From Pseudomonas umsongensis (GTDB lineage: Bacteria; Pseudomonadota; Gammaproteobacteria; Pseudomonadales; Pseudomonadaceae): a stretch of 64,000 nt of DNA. The stretch is taken from assembly GCF_002236105.1 (NCBI RefSeq), contig NZ_NIWU01000001.1, positions 1,798,001 to 1,862,000 on the forward strand, in the 5' to 3' direction. Every line of letters starts with the position of its first letter. The stretch's first letter is position 1. This document shows, piece after piece, positions 42,981 through 52,580 of the stretch. Made by a program: the position numbers and the translations under genes. Below the pieces are notes generated by a model that saw only the letters and a list, made by a program, of their open reading frames with translations, searched no databases and was not told the origin of the DNA.

Positions 42981-43910
42981 TTAGCGAACAGGTGTGGTGT
43001 TCACGTAAGTGTCGGTTTCCACATACACCACGGCATCCCGACGACGACCTCCAAATGTTGCTGCAAGGCTGGCGAAGAACGCACCGGCCAAGAGCGCAAC
43101 AAACATCCACAAGGTGGTCATGGCAGCGACTTTGGCGGCGGTATCAGCAGCTTGTTGCGCAGCCAGCTTGGCGTCCGCCACGGCTTTCTGCGTGCGGGCA
43201 TAGACTTCGTCGACACGACGCTCGGCGTCCGCTTGGGGCAGGTTGGTCCGTTGCGCCACCAGTTGTGCCAGGTAAGTACGGTCTTCAGCGGCCAGCTGAC
43301 CGTCTTTCAGTGAGCGCACGAAAATGCGCGTCACTGTGCCTCGGGCGGCGTCTTCGCTGAGGGCGGCCGGCTGGTCATTACGAAACAGGCTGTCGATGTA
43401 GTAGCCGTACTGATCGCTGTCAGTGTTGGCTGCCGCGGTGCCCGCCGCTGCTGTCATGGCAGTGGCGGCGCCACCGGCGACCTGCGCCCCGGCCTGCACG
43501 CCACCACTGACGATGCTGCTGACCGAACCGGCGACCAACGTGGCCGTCACCAGCGTCGCCACGCACCAGGCGAGAAAACCGTGGGCGGTATCGCGGAAAT
43601 AAACTTCATCGCCATGCATGTAAGCCCACTTCACCCGCAGCCGGCCGGCGATATAGCCACCGGCGCCGGAAGCGACGATTTGCGTGACAGCCAGCCAGAC
43701 AATCGTCGATATGCCCAGGCCCTTGGCGCTCATGCCTTCATTGGCCCACGGCGAAACTGCCGAGAACCCCAGGCCGAATCCGAGCAGCACCAGGATCAGC
43801 GACAACGCCGCCGCCGCCGCGGCCCCGGCGAAGATCGCCCCCCAGGACACGCCCGACACTGTGCTCGATTCATCCGTGGCGGGATAGAAACCCTCAGAGG
43901 ATCTATTCAT
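42981..43910 (-). CDS. Conserved hypothetical membrane protein
   Basis: A 309-residue inner-membrane protein with about four helices: WGAIFAGAAAAAALSLILVL near 23-42, a second near 66-84, a third near 112-132 and one near 265-287. Between helices three and four lies a long soluble Ala/Gln-rich region with SLKDGQLAAEDRTYLAQLVA and RTNLPQADAERRVDEVYART. I do not recognise a named family with certainty. The C-terminus (DTYVNTTPVR) is cytosolic or periplasmic depending on topology. Co-transcribed with the 23-residue peptide. Confidence 0.75.
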   Translation of the reverse strand: MNRSSEGFYPATDESSTVSGVSWGAIFAGAAAAAALSLILVLLGFGLGFSAVSPWANEGMSAKGLGISTIVWLAVTQIVASGAGGYIAGRLRVKWAYMHGDEVYFRDTAHGFLAWCVATLVTATLVAGSVSSIVSGGVQAGAQVAGGAATAMTAAAGTAAANTDSDQYGYYIDSLFRNDQPAALSEDAARGTVTRIFVRSLKDGQLAAEDRTYLAQLVAQRTNLPQADAERRVDEVYARTQKAVADAKLAAQQAADTAAKVAAMTTLWMFVALLAGAFFASLAATFGGRRRDAVVYVETDTYVNTTPVR

Positions 43911-44188
43911 TGTTGTATCGCTCCAGGCAGAAAGATGGTGTTACAAGTCTCGAAGGAGCAATTGCAGTCACCGTGCCAGTCGCGGATTTTCAATAAATCC
44001 TTTTGTTTCAGAGATTTAGAAACTTTGAACTTCCCAGCTCCATGCAAATTGCAATGAACGGCTGGTCGCAGCGGGTTTTATGCATTAAACGACGATGGAT
44101 GTGTCCATGAACTTTTATTTAGTAAGCGTTCGATCATTTCTTGGCAAAATGCTGCACTACGTTGTGAATACCTAATCAGGCCAGCCTT

Positions 44189-44872
44189 ATGACCCGCATC
44201 TTGACCATCGAAGACGACGCCGTGACCGCACGGGAAATTGTCGCCGAACTGAGCAGCCACGGGCTCGACGTCGATTGGGTCGACAACGGTCGAGAGGGAC
44301 TTGAGCGTGCGGTCAGCGGCAACTATGACCTGATCACCCTCGACCGCATGCTGCCCGAACTCGACGGCCTGGCGATTGTCACCACATTGCGCACCATGGG
44401 CGTGGCCACGCCTATCCTGATGATCAGCGCCCTTTCCGACGTCGACGAGCGCGTACGCGGCTTGCGTGCCGGGGGTGACGATTACCTGACCAAACCCTTC
44501 GCCACCGATGAAATGGCTGCCCGGGTCGAAGTGCTGCTGCGCCGGCAGAACACCGTGACGGCCCAGGCCACCACGCTGCGGGTGGCAGACCTGGAGCTGA
44601 ACCTGATCAGCCACGAGGCCAGCCGTGACGGCCAGTTGCTCACCCTGCTGCCCACCGAATACAAACTGCTGGAATTCCTGATGCGCAACACCGGGCAGAT
44701 CCTCTCGCGGATGATGATTTTCGAAGAGGTCTGGGGTTATCACTTCGACCCCGGCACCAATTTGATCGACGTGCATATCGGCCGCCTGCGCAAGAAAATC
44801 GACCCACCTGGCAATGTTCCATTGATTCGAACGGTGCGAGGCTCGGGTTATGTCATTGCCGAACCCGTCTAA
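44189..44872 (+). CDS. OmpR/PhoB-type response regulator
   Basis: A 227-residue regulator with acidic residues Asp9/Asp10, phospho-acceptor Asp52 in LITLDRMLPELDG and a YLTKPF lysine. The winged-helix domain (about 130-225) ends IRTVRGSGYVI. It overlaps the following kinase gene by 23 bases, so the two form a two-component system. The signal and targets are unknown. Confidence 0.92.
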   Translation: MTRILTIEDDAVTAREIVAELSSHGLDVDWVDNGREGLERAVSGNYDLITLDRMLPELDGLAIVTTLRTMGVATPILMISALSDVDERVRGLRAGGDDYLTKPFATDEMAARVEVLLRRQNTVTAQATTLRVADLELNLISHEASRDGQLLTLLPTEYKLLEFLMRNTGQILSRMMIFEEVWGYHFDPGTNLIDVHIGRLRKKIDPPGNVPLIRTVRGSGYVIAEPV

Positions 44873-46244
44873 AGGCTGGCGTTCTTCCACCAGTCGCCTG
44901 CTGGCCCTCTACAGTGCGTTGTTCGTGGTCTGGAGCGGGATACTCATGGGGGTCATGTATTACGAGGTGTCCGCTTACCTCGACAACCTGGCCAAGCATT
45001 CGCTGATGCAACGCCAGCATCTGTTCTCGCACTTCCAGGGCGATCAACTGACGGACGCCCTTGCCGTCAGCATGACCTTCGACATCCGCGGCATCGACGC
45101 CTACGGCCTGTTCGATGCCGAACATCGTTACCTCAGCGGCGCCTTGCGCCACATTCCCAAAGGCCTGCCGCTGGACGGCAAGATTCACATGCTCAACGAC
45201 TGCGCCGAGTCCGACGACCCGACCCTGCCCGTCGACAGCTGCGACGCGGTGGCAACCCAGACGAAAGATGGTCGCTGGCTGATCCTGGTGCGGGACAACG
45301 GTTCGTTGTTTGCCGTGACCCGGATCATCCTCCATGCCTTGTTCTGGGGCGTGACCCTGACCATCTTGCCGGGCATCGTTGGTTGGCACCTGTTGCGCCG
45401 CCGACCGCTACGGCGGATTCGCGCGATCCAGGGCAGCGCCGAAGCCATCGTCGCCGGGGACCTTACCCGGCGTCTGCCGCTGTCCAATCGCCGCGATGAA
45501 CTGGACATGCTGGCCGCCATCGTCAACGCCATGCTCGAACGCATCGAGCGCTTGATGAACGAGGTCAAGGGCGTGTGCGACAACATCGCCCATGACTTGC
45601 GCACCCCGCTGACCCGCCTGCGCGCGCAGCTCTACCGCATGCAACAACAGGCCGGCGAAGGTTCGCCACAAGCGACGCAATTGGACGCGGTGTTGGCCGA
45701 GGCCGACACCCTGATGGCGCGTTTTCGCGGGCTGCTGCGGATTTCCGAACTGGAGGATCGCCAGCGCCGGTCCGGTTTCGTGCAATTGGACGCGGTGTCC
45801 TTGCTACAGGAACTGCATGAGTTTTATCTGCCATTGGCCGAGGACGATGGCCTGACGTTTGAACTGCAACTGCCCACATCGCTGCCTTCGCTCAATGGCG
45901 ATCGCGCCCTGCTGTTCGAAGCGGTGGCCAATCTGTTGAGTAACTCGATCAAATTCACCCCGCCCGGTGGCCAGGTGATTTTGCGTGGGGTCAATGAGAA
46001 CGGGCATACCCGCATCGAAGTACTCGACTCCGGCCCCGGCATTGCGGAGGCTGAACGCGAGGCGGTGTTCCAGCGCTTCTACCGCGCCGAGGCGGGGAAT
46101 CAGAAAAGTGGTTTCGGCTTGGGGCTGTCGATCGTCGCGGCGATTGTCAGCTTGCACGGATTTGCGCTGGAGGTGGGGACAAGTGAGTTGGGTGGAGCGC
46201 GGTTGGTGCTCGATTGTCGGGAGAGTCTGATTACCCCCGCATGA
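44850..46244 (+). CDS. Sensor histidine kinase
   Basis: A 464-residue kinase partner of the preceding regulator. Membrane helices at about 17-38 and 160-181 enclose a roughly 120-residue periplasmic sensor containing two cysteines (118 and 131) that may form a disulfide. A HAMP domain (about 183-235), the H-box with His248 (NIAHDLRTPLTR), the N-box (ANLLSNSIKFT) and G-boxes (SGPGI and GFGLGLSIV) are all intact. This is the QseC/heavy-metal type layout. Confidence 0.92.
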   Translation: MSLPNPSKGWRSSTSRLLALYSALFVVWSGILMGVMYYEVSAYLDNLAKHSLMQRQHLFSHFQGDQLTDALAVSMTFDIRGIDAYGLFDAEHRYLSGALRHIPKGLPLDGKIHMLNDCAESDDPTLPVDSCDAVATQTKDGRWLILVRDNGSLFAVTRIILHALFWGVTLTILPGIVGWHLLRRRPLRRIRAIQGSAEAIVAGDLTRRLPLSNRRDELDMLAAIVNAMLERIERLMNEVKGVCDNIAHDLRTPLTRLRAQLYRMQQQAGEGSPQATQLDAVLAEADTLMARFRGLLRISELEDRQRRSGFVQLDAVSLLQELHEFYLPLAEDDGLTFELQLPTSLPSLNGDRALLFEAVANLLSNSIKFTPPGGQVILRGVNENGHTRIEVLDSGPGIAEAEREAVFQRFYRAEAGNQKSGFGLGLSIVAAIVSLHGFALEVGTSELGGARLVLDCRESLITPA

Positions 46245-46355
46245 TCGTTCCCACGCGCCGCAAAGGAATGCCTCAAGGGACGCTCCGCGTTCCAGCTTGC
46301 GAAAGGGACGCGGAGCGTCCCGGGCTGCATTCCCACGCAGAGCGTGGGAACGATC
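46243..46355. repeat. Palindromic GATCGTTCCCACGC repeat
   Basis: Same 113-base unit as at 22683-22795: outer GATCGTTCCCACGC / GCGTGGGAACGATC and inner GGGACGC...GCGTCCC stems. It begins within the last codon of the histidine kinase gene and reaches to the SRPBCC gene's end. Confidence 0.8.
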
Positions 46356-46360
46356 AGTGA

Positions 46361-46771
46361 TCAGGCTGGGTAGTTCGCCCGCAGGGCCTCAAGACCACCC
46401 TGGTAAATCCCGGTGAATAACGCCACGACTTCCTCATGGCTCACACCCACCGGCTCAAACCGACCGGACCAGGTCACCCGGGCGCCCTGCCCCTGCGCTT
46501 CAACGCGGATCGTCGCCAGATAATCAGTGGCCGGAAACGGCGCCTGCAAGATCGAGTAACTGTAGGTCTTGCCATCGTTGTCGAACGTTTGCAGGCGCTC
46601 AACCACCACCGCGCCGTCCGCCGTTTGCAGGCTGCGTACCCGCCCGCCTTCGCTGAGCTCACTCTTGGGAATGAACGGCAGCCAGTCCGGCAGCGAATTG
46701 AAACCGCCAATCAATTGCCAGACCTGATCGGCCGAGGCCGGGATGTCGATGGATGCTGAGGTTGTTGCCAT
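46361..46771 (-). CDS. SRPBCC (START-like) family protein
   Basis: A 136-residue ligand-binding-fold protein of the polyketide-cyclase/SRPBCC superfamily: ASIDIPASADQVWQLIGGFN at the start, LPDWLPFIPKSEL next, VTWSGRFEPVG and a long C-terminal helix. Cytosolic. It is the third gene of a minus-strand operon after aldo-keto reductase and SDR genes, so it may bind or isomerise their product. Confidence 0.85.
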   Translation of the reverse strand: MATTSASIDIPASADQVWQLIGGFNSLPDWLPFIPKSELSEGGRVRSLQTADGAVVVERLQTFDNDGKTYSYSILQAPFPATDYLATIRVEAQGQGARVTWSGRFEPVGVSHEEVVALFTGIYQGGLEALRANYPA

Positions 46772-46799
46772 GAAAAATACTCTCCAGATTCAAAAAGGT

Positions 46800-47597
46800 T
46801 CAGATCGCCAGGCTGTCGACGACACCGCCGTCGACCCGCAGGGCGGCGCCAGTGGTGGCCGAGGATAGCGGCGAAGCAATGTAGGCCACCAGGTTTGCGA
46901 CCTCCTCGACATCCGCTACGCGCTGGATGATCGAGCTCGGCCGCGCCTTGCGCACGAACGCGTCGGCTTCTTCCCGAACGCTACGTCCGGAGGCGGCAAT
47001 GGCGTCCTTGAGCATTTCCTCCACGCCGTCAGTGAGGGTCGGACCCGGCAGGATCGAGTTGACTGTCACCCCCGTGCCCGCCAGACGTTTGGCAAGGCCA
47101 TGGGACACGGCAAGGTTGGCACTTTTGGTTACGCCGTAGTTGATCATTTCGGCGGGGATCGCCACGCCGGATTCCGAAGACAGGAAGATCACGCGGCCCC
47201 AGCCCTGCTTGACCATATCCGGCACGTAATGCCGGGCCAGGCGCACACCGGAGATCACGTTGACTTCATAGAAACGTGTCCACTCGCTGTCCGGGGTCTC
47301 GAAGAAGTCCACGTCGTTGTAGATCCCGAGGTTGTTGACCAGCACGTCAGCACGGGGTTCGGCGGCGAACAGTTTTTCCGCGCCTTCAGCCGTACCCAGG
47401 TCGGCGGTCAGCCCGCGCAGTTGAGCACCGGGCACTTGCTGACGAATGCTCGCCAGCGCCTGCTCGACTTTGGCCGTATCGCGGCCGATCACCACCACCG
47501 TGGCGCCGCATTCGGCCAGCGCCTTGCTGATCCCCAAGCCTATGCCGGCCGTGCTGCCGCTGACAATCGCCAGTTTTCCACTCAGATCGATTTTCAT
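46800..47597 (-). CDS. Short-chain dehydrogenase/reductase
   Basis: A 265-residue classical SDR: cofactor loop SGSTAGIGLGI, NNLG in place of NNAG, catalytic Ser in FLSSESGV and a YGVTKSA Tyr/Lys pair. GGAG lies 7 nt before the ATG at 47597, inside the end of the upstream aldo-keto reductase gene's 3' region, so expression is coupled. The substrate is unknown. Confidence 0.9.
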   Translation of the reverse strand: MKIDLSGKLAIVSGSTAGIGLGISKALAECGATVVVIGRDTAKVEQALASIRQQVPGAQLRGLTADLGTAEGAEKLFAAEPRADVLVNNLGIYNDVDFFETPDSEWTRFYEVNVISGVRLARHYVPDMVKQGWGRVIFLSSESGVAIPAEMINYGVTKSANLAVSHGLAKRLAGTGVTVNSILPGPTLTDGVEEMLKDAIAASGRSVREEADAFVRKARPSSIIQRVADVEEVANLVAYIASPLSSATTGAALRVDGGVVDSLAI

Positions 47598-47599
47598 GC

Positions 47600-48616
47600 T
47601 CAAGCTCCAATGATGGGTAATGGGGCACGCTCGCCGATCAGCTTGGCGTCACGCAGTGCCTGCCAGAAGGCGGCGGGAATCACCTGCGACAATGCGGCGA
47701 CATCTTCGGCAATTCGCTCTGGACGGCTGGCACCAGGAATAACCGCCGCCACCGCCGGGTTGGCCAGGGAAAACTGCAATGCAGCCGCTTTGATACTGAC
47801 GCCGTGGGTAGCGGCAATCCGCTTGATCTGTTCGACTTTGTTGACGATCGCCGGGCTGGCCTTCTGGTATTCGAAGTGCGCGCCACCGGCCAGGATCCCC
47901 GAGCTATACGGACCGCCGACCACGATCTCGACGTTCTGCGCCAGTGCTGCGTCCATCAGACGCTGCAAGGCACGATCATGGTCGAGCAGAGTGTAGCGGC
48001 CCGCCAGCAAAAAACCGTCCGGTTGCGCTTCGCTCAGATCCAGGGTCAATTCGCACGGCTCGACCTTGTTCACCCCCAGGCCCCAGCCTTTGATCACGCC
48101 TTCTTCACGCAAGCGAGTCAGGACTTTGAACGCACCGGTACGGGCCTGGTTGAAGTACTCCAGCCATTGATCGCCGTAGAAGTCCTGGGCGATGTCGTGC
48201 ACCCAGACGATGTCCAGGCGATCGGTTTGCAGGCGCTTGAGGCTGTCTTCGATCGAACGCAGGGTCGCATCGGCGCTGTAGTCATTGACGATCTTGTTCG
48301 GGCGACCATGCTCGAACACCCCGCTCTTCTCGCCCAAATCGCGAGCGGCGGCGTCTTCGACCTCGTCGAGAATCACCCGGCCGACCTTGCTGCTCAGTAC
48401 ATAGTCATCGCGGTTGTAGCGCGACAGCGCCTGGCCGAGGCGAATTTCCGACAGGCCCGAACCGTAGAACGGCGCGGTATCGAAATAACGCACACCGGCA
48501 TCCCAGGCGGCGTGGACGGTGGCTTGCGCTTCTTCCTCGGGAATGGCGCGGAACATGTTGCCGAGCGGTGCAGTGCCGAAACCCAGTGCGCCGGGCAGTT
48601 TGTCTTTCAAGCTCAT
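47600..48616 (-). CDS. Aldo/keto reductase
   Basis: A 338-residue NAD(P)H-dependent oxidoreductase with the (beta/alpha)8 AKR fold: FDTAPFYGSGLSEIRLGQAL with catalytic Asp and Tyr, SSKVGR with catalytic Lys, and VWVHDI with catalytic His. It resembles the D-threo-aldose/L-fucose and pyridoxal 4-dehydrogenase branch. First gene of the AKR-SDR-SRPBCC operon, divergent from a LysR gene that probably controls it. Confidence 0.9.
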   Translation of the reverse strand: MSLKDKLPGALGFGTAPLGNMFRAIPEEEAQATVHAAWDAGVRYFDTAPFYGSGLSEIRLGQALSRYNRDDYVLSSKVGRVILDEVEDAAARDLGEKSGVFEHGRPNKIVNDYSADATLRSIEDSLKRLQTDRLDIVWVHDIAQDFYGDQWLEYFNQARTGAFKVLTRLREEGVIKGWGLGVNKVEPCELTLDLSEAQPDGFLLAGRYTLLDHDRALQRLMDAALAQNVEIVVGGPYSSGILAGGAHFEYQKASPAIVNKVEQIKRIAATHGVSIKAAALQFSLANPAVAAVIPGASRPERIAEDVAALSQVIPAAFWQALRDAKLIGERAPLPIIGA

Positions 48617-48731
48617 ATTCAGATCCTCATCAGTTCAGTGGTCAGGTGGTGACCGTTGAGCAGATCCTAGATTGCGACCATCGGACCGTCCAAGACATAA
48701 TATGCAGTACTTGAGTCGCTGGAGGTCTTAC

Positions 48732-49634
48732 ATGATCGACATCCGTCAATTGCGCTACTTCGTCGCCGTCGCCGAAGAAGAACACGTCGGTCGCGCCGCC
48801 GAACGCTTGCACATTTCCCAGTCGCCCCTGAGCCGGCAGATCGCCCAGCTCGAAGAACGCCTGGGCCTGACCCTGTTCGAGCGCAGCCAGCAACGTATCC
48901 GCCTGACCCGCGACGGCCAGACCTTCCTCGCCGAAACCCGCGCCCTGCTGACCCACGCCAACCGCCTGGAATCCCTCGGTAAACGCCTGGGGCGTGGCGA
49001 AGAAGGCGGCCTGTGCATCGGCTACATCGAAAACGCCATGCACGCCGGCGTCTTGCCCAATGCCTTGCGCGTGCTGCGTGTAACCCGCCCGAATGTGCAT
49101 GTCGCGCTGTACAACCAGAGCTCCGCCGAACAACTCGAAGGCCTGCGTCAGCGTAGTCTGGATATCGCCCTGGTCAGTGAGCCGCCGACCGATGACGACC
49201 CAGACCTGCTGGGTTTCCAGGTGCTGGATGACCCTATGCTGCTGGCACTGCCCGAGCACCATCCGCTGGCCCGAAAGGTCGTGCTGACCCCGCAAGATCT
49301 CGCCGATCAGGAGTGGATTGGCGTGCAACACCACCAGAATGTCAGCAGTCGCGAAAACTTCGTCAGCGCCTGCATCCGCGCAGGCTTCACCCCGGATATC
49401 CGCATGGAAGCCACCGGCCCTTTCACTGCGATGGCGCTGGTAGCGTCAGGGCTGGGCATCGCCATGATTCAGAAAGGCTTGAGCCGCAACGCCCCCCCGG
49501 GCGTGGTACTGCGGGAAGTGCCGTGGATTGCCCTCACCAGACCATTGTGGGCGGCGTGGCACCGGATCAATCTGCGGCCGTTGGTGGAGACGTTCAGGAA
49601 GGTGCTGACAGAGCCGGAGCCGGTGCCCGCATAG
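48732..49634 (+). CDS. LysR family regulator, divergent from the aldo/keto reductase operon
   Basis: A 300-residue regulator with helix-turn-helix IRQLRYFVAVAEEEHVGRAA at the N-terminus and the substrate domain from about 90. GGAGG lies 6 nt before the ATG at 48732. The 115-base gap to the divergent reductase gene should contain the shared operator. I could not pick a single convincing T-N11-A dyad. Confidence 0.9.
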   Translation: MIDIRQLRYFVAVAEEEHVGRAAERLHISQSPLSRQIAQLEERLGLTLFERSQQRIRLTRDGQTFLAETRALLTHANRLESLGKRLGRGEEGGLCIGYIENAMHAGVLPNALRVLRVTRPNVHVALYNQSSAEQLEGLRQRSLDIALVSEPPTDDDPDLLGFQVLDDPMLLALPEHHPLARKVVLTPQDLADQEWIGVQHHQNVSSRENFVSACIRAGFTPDIRMEATGPFTAMALVASGLGIAMIQKGLSRNAPPGVVLREVPWIALTRPLWAAWHRINLRPLVETFRKVLTEPEPVPA

Positions 49635-49738
49635 GGCCGAAATCTCTGTGTGGCAAGGGGATTTATCCCCGTCAGGGCGCGAAGCGGCCTCAAAACTATA
49701 AACCGCGAAATACACCCTTCAAGTCGCCTGGCCTGCCG

Positions 49739-49768
49739 TCTTCGCGAGCAAGCTCGTTCCTACAAGGT
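49739..49768. repeat. Single degenerate REP unit
   Basis: CTTCGCGAGCAAGCTCGTTC followed by CTACAAGG matches one arm of the common REP, in the gap between two LysR genes. Confidence 0.6.
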
Positions 49769-49813
49769 TTGGTGCTTTACTGAAAAGGTTCCCAACCCCA
49801 GCGAGCCTGCACC

Positions 49814-50734
49814 ATGAACCGCAACGACCTGCGACGCGTGGACATGAACCTGTTGGTGATTTTCGAAACGCTGATGTTCGAGAAGAACCTCACTCGGGCC
49901 GGCGAGAAGCTGTTCCTCGGCCAGCCTGCCGTCAGCGCGGCACTTGCGCGGTTGCGCGATCTGTTCGACGACCCGCTGCTGGTGCGTAACGGCCGGGTGC
50001 TGGAGCCGACGCCGCGGGCGTTGGTGATTCTCAAGGAGCTGCAACCGGCCATGGACACCATTTCCGGGGCGGTCAGTCGGGCCAAGGATTTCGACCCGTC
50101 CATCAGCCGCGATGTGTTTCGCATCGGCCTGTCCGACGATGCCGAGTTCGGCCTGTTTCCGCCGCTGCTCAAGCAGATCCGCGAAGAAGCGCAGAACGTC
50201 GTGGTGGTGGTGCGCCGGGTCAATTACCTGTTGATGTCCTCGATGCTTGCCAGCAGTGAGATTTCCGTGGGCATCAGCTACACCACGGAGCTGCCGGCCA
50301 ACGCCAAGCGCAAGAAGCTACGGGACCTGAGCGTCAAGGTGCTGCGTGGCGATGACCGGCCGGGCGCCCTGACCCTGGATGAATTTTGCGAGCGTCCCCA
50401 TGCGCTGGTGTCGTTTTCCGGGGACTTGAGCGGCGCTATCGACAATGACCTGGCGCGCATCGGCCGCTCCCGGCGTGTGGTCCTGGCTGTGCCGCAGTTT
50501 TCGGGCCTGCGCGCCTTGCTGGCGGGTACTGACATGCTGGCCTCGGTGCCCGACTATGCGGCCTGTGCGCTGATCGATGGCAGCAGCCAGCTGCGCGCCG
50601 ACGACCCGCCCTTCGAGATCGTGCCGTCGGAACTGTCCATGGTCTGGAACGGCGTCAACGATAACGATCCGGCAGAACGTTGGTTGCGCTCGCGAATAGT
50701 GGAGCACATGTCGGCGCCACTGCCGGGGCATTGA
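49814..50734 (+). CDS. MexT-like LysR regulator
   Basis: A 306-residue LysR protein whose N-terminus (MNRNDLRRVDMNLLVIFETL and KLFLGQPAVSAALARLRDLF) and mid-part (FRIGLSDDAEFGLFPPLLKQ, YLLMSSMLASSEISVGISYT, ELPANAKRK) closely recall P. aeruginosa MexT, the activator of the mexEF-oprN efflux operon. That is from memory. No mexEF-oprN or mexS lies next to it here, so it could be a paralogue with other targets. Its 3' end overlaps the convergent DinB gene by 80 bases. Confidence 0.85.
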   Translation: MNRNDLRRVDMNLLVIFETLMFEKNLTRAGEKLFLGQPAVSAALARLRDLFDDPLLVRNGRVLEPTPRALVILKELQPAMDTISGAVSRAKDFDPSISRDVFRIGLSDDAEFGLFPPLLKQIREEAQNVVVVVRRVNYLLMSSMLASSEISVGISYTTELPANAKRKKLRDLSVKVLRGDDRPGALTLDEFCERPHALVSFSGDLSGAIDNDLARIGRSRRVVLAVPQFSGLRALLAGTDMLASVPDYAACALIDGSSQLRADDPPFEIVPSELSMVWNGVNDNDPAERWLRSRIVEHMSAPLPGH

Positions 50735-51248
50735 GCGCGTTGAAGTGCGGGTCAGTCTCGCGAAGGTAGATCGGCAGGTCCGTCATCGGCGGCATGGCCG
50801 GGATTTCGAAGTACATCTGGATCACCCAGCCACGGTGATAGCTGGCGTGATTGACCACGTGCAGCAACATCGCGCCGGCGCTCATGGTGCCGCTTTCGCC
50901 GGAAACGAAAGTGAACCTCAAGGGTTTGTCCAGCGAGGCGTCGGTCTGCCGCACGCTCCAGTTGCAGTACCAGCGATCCACGTCCTGTTGCGCCAGGCGC
51001 AGCACCGCCAGTTCAGGGTGCACCAGGTCATGGGAGGTCTTGAAGCCGTGCCCTCGGCCTTCGAGGTGAGCCTGCCAGATACGGTCCACCACATAGATGT
51101 GATTGAGCGTGCCGATCATGTTCTTGAAGACACCGGCGCGTTCTTTTTCGACTTCACCTGGCGGCAATAGTGCCAGGTTATCGAAGAGACGCTGGTTGGC
51201 CCATTGTTTGTAATCGGCAAGCATGCGGGCAGTGCGTACGTTGATCAT
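50655..51248 (-). CDS. DinB family protein
   Basis: A 197-residue four-helix-bundle protein of the DinB/YfiT superfamily. The three metal-binding His are visible: GTLNHIYVVDRIW, and HVVNHASYHRGWV near residue 140. Family members act as thiol-dependent S-transferases or hydrolases. The C-terminal 25 residues (ending LPDRYR) are encoded antisense to the regulator's 3' end and are longer than the usual family end. Start at 51248. Confidence 0.85.
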   Translation of the reverse strand: MINVRTARMLADYKQWANQRLFDNLALLPPGEVEKERAGVFKNMIGTLNHIYVVDRIWQAHLEGRGHGFKTSHDLVHPELAVLRLAQQDVDRWYCNWSVRQTDASLDKPLRFTFVSGESGTMSAGAMLLHVVNHASYHRGWVIQMYFEIPAMPPMTDLPIYLRETDPHFNALNAPAVAPTCAPLFASATNVLPDRYR

Positions 51249-51342
51249 CAGATGTCTCCGATGGCGAAGAGCACATCTTCCAAGGATAGCGCTATCTGCG
51301 CGTTGCGGTGCGGGCACTGATTATCGGTCACCCCGCACCTGC

Positions 51343-51364
51343 ACCTTTACCTTTACCTTTACCT
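51343..51364. repeat. Short tandem CTTTAC repeat
   Basis: ACCTTTACCTTTACCTTTAC contains three 6-base units directly beside a REP doublet. It is a candidate for copy-number slippage. Confidence 0.65.
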
Positions 51365-51480
51365 GTAGGAGCGAGCATGCTCGCGATGGACTCGAATACT
51401 GCGTTGGGTGTCAGCCAGCCAGCGTCATCGTTGACGACCATCGCGACGGTGCGACGATTCGACATGCTCGCTCCTACAGG
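51363..51480. repeat. REP doublet overlapping the oxidoreductase stop
   Basis: Arms CCTGTAGGAGCGAGCATGCT and its complement AGCATGCTCGCTCCTACAGG-like enclose about 80 bases. On the minus strand the TAG in CTGTAGGAG is the stop codon of the FAD oxidoreductase gene. Confidence 0.8.
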
Positions 51481-52580
51481 TGCAGACTGTTCATCACGTG
51501 CGCGGCCAACGCCAGGCAACTGGTCAGGCCTGGTGATTCGATGCCGAACAGATTGACCAGCCCGGGAATGCCATGCTCGGCGGGGCCACTGATGCGAAAG
51601 TCGGCGGCCGGCTCGTTCGGGCCGCTGATTTTCGGGCGAATGCCGCTATAGGCCGGTTGCAGGCTGTCATTCGGCAAGCCCGGCCAGTAACGGCGGATCG
51701 CCGCGTAAAAGCCGTCGGCCCGGGCTGGATCCACGCGGTAATCGACCCTGTCGACCCATTCCACATCCGGCCCGAAACGCGCCTGACCAGCGAGGTCTAG
51801 GGTCATGTGCACACCCAGCCCGGCGCTTTCCGGTGCCGGGTACACCAGATGGCGGAACGGCGCGCGGCCACTGAAACTGAAATAGCTGCCCTTGCACAAT
51901 CGCGCCTGGGGAACGTATTGCGTTGGCAGGCCAGCGATTCGGCTTGCCACTTCCGGCGCGGACAATCCCGCACAGTTGATCAGCTCGCGGCAGCTCAAGG
52001 TCATGGGCTCGGCGCCACCCATGTGCAACTCGAAACCCTGTTCACTGCAGCGCGCCGACAACAGCGGCGTGTGAAAGGCCAGCGATGCGCCCAAGGCCTC
52101 GGCATCGGCCTGCAACGCCAGCATCAGGCCATGGGAGTCGACAATGCCGGTGGATGGCGACCACAGCGCGGCAACACAGGACAATTCAGGCTCCAGCGCC
52201 CGCGCCTGACCGGCCTCCAGCCATTGCAGGTCATCGACGCCATTGCGCCGGCCCTGCTCGAGCAAACCCTGCAAGGTCACACGCTGCGCATCATCGATGG
52301 CGACGATCAGCTTGCCCAGCCGACGATAATTGACGCCGTGGTCGTCGCAGAAGGCGTAAAGGCGTTGCTTGCCCTCCACGCACAACCGCGCCTTGAGACT
52401 GCCACTGGGGTAATAGATACCGGCGTGGATCACCTCGGAATTGCGTGAACTGATACCCACGCCAATCCCTTCGCCGGCCTCGACCAGGATCACTTCGCGT
52501 CCGCCCATGGCCAGGGCCCTGGCCACCGCCAGCCCGACCACACCAGCCCCGACCACCACACAGTCGACATCAACGCTCAT
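51474..52580 (-). CDS. FAD-dependent oxidoreductase, L-2-hydroxyglutarate oxidase (LhgO)-like
   Basis: A 368-residue DAO-family flavoprotein: N-terminal GXGXXG in [35 protein letters not shown] and [17 protein letters not shown] match the LhgO/YgaF group, and the C-terminal GIRPKISGP loop closes the FAD site. The ATG overlaps the end of a damaged MFS gene (TGATG), suggesting a former import-and-oxidise operon. The stop codon lies in a REP element. The substrate (a 2-hydroxy acid) is inferred. Confidence 0.85.
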   Translation of the reverse strand: MSVDVDCVVVGAGVVGLAVARALAMGGREVILVEAGEGIGVGISSRNSEVIHAGIYYPSGSLKARLCVEGKQRLYAFCDDHGVNYRRLGKLIVAIDDAQRVTLQGLLEQGRRNGVDDLQWLEAGQARALEPELSCVAALWSPSTGIVDSHGLMLALQADAEALGASLAFHTPLLSARCSEQGFELHMGGAEPMTLSCRELINCAGLSAPEVASRIAGLPTQYVPQARLCKGSYFSFSGRAPFRHLVYPAPESAGLGVHMTLDLAGQARFGPDVEWVDRVDYRVDPARADGFYAAIRRYWPGLPNDSLQPAYSGIRPKISGPNEPAADFRISGPAEHGIPGLVNLFGIESPGLTSCLALAAHVMNSLHL

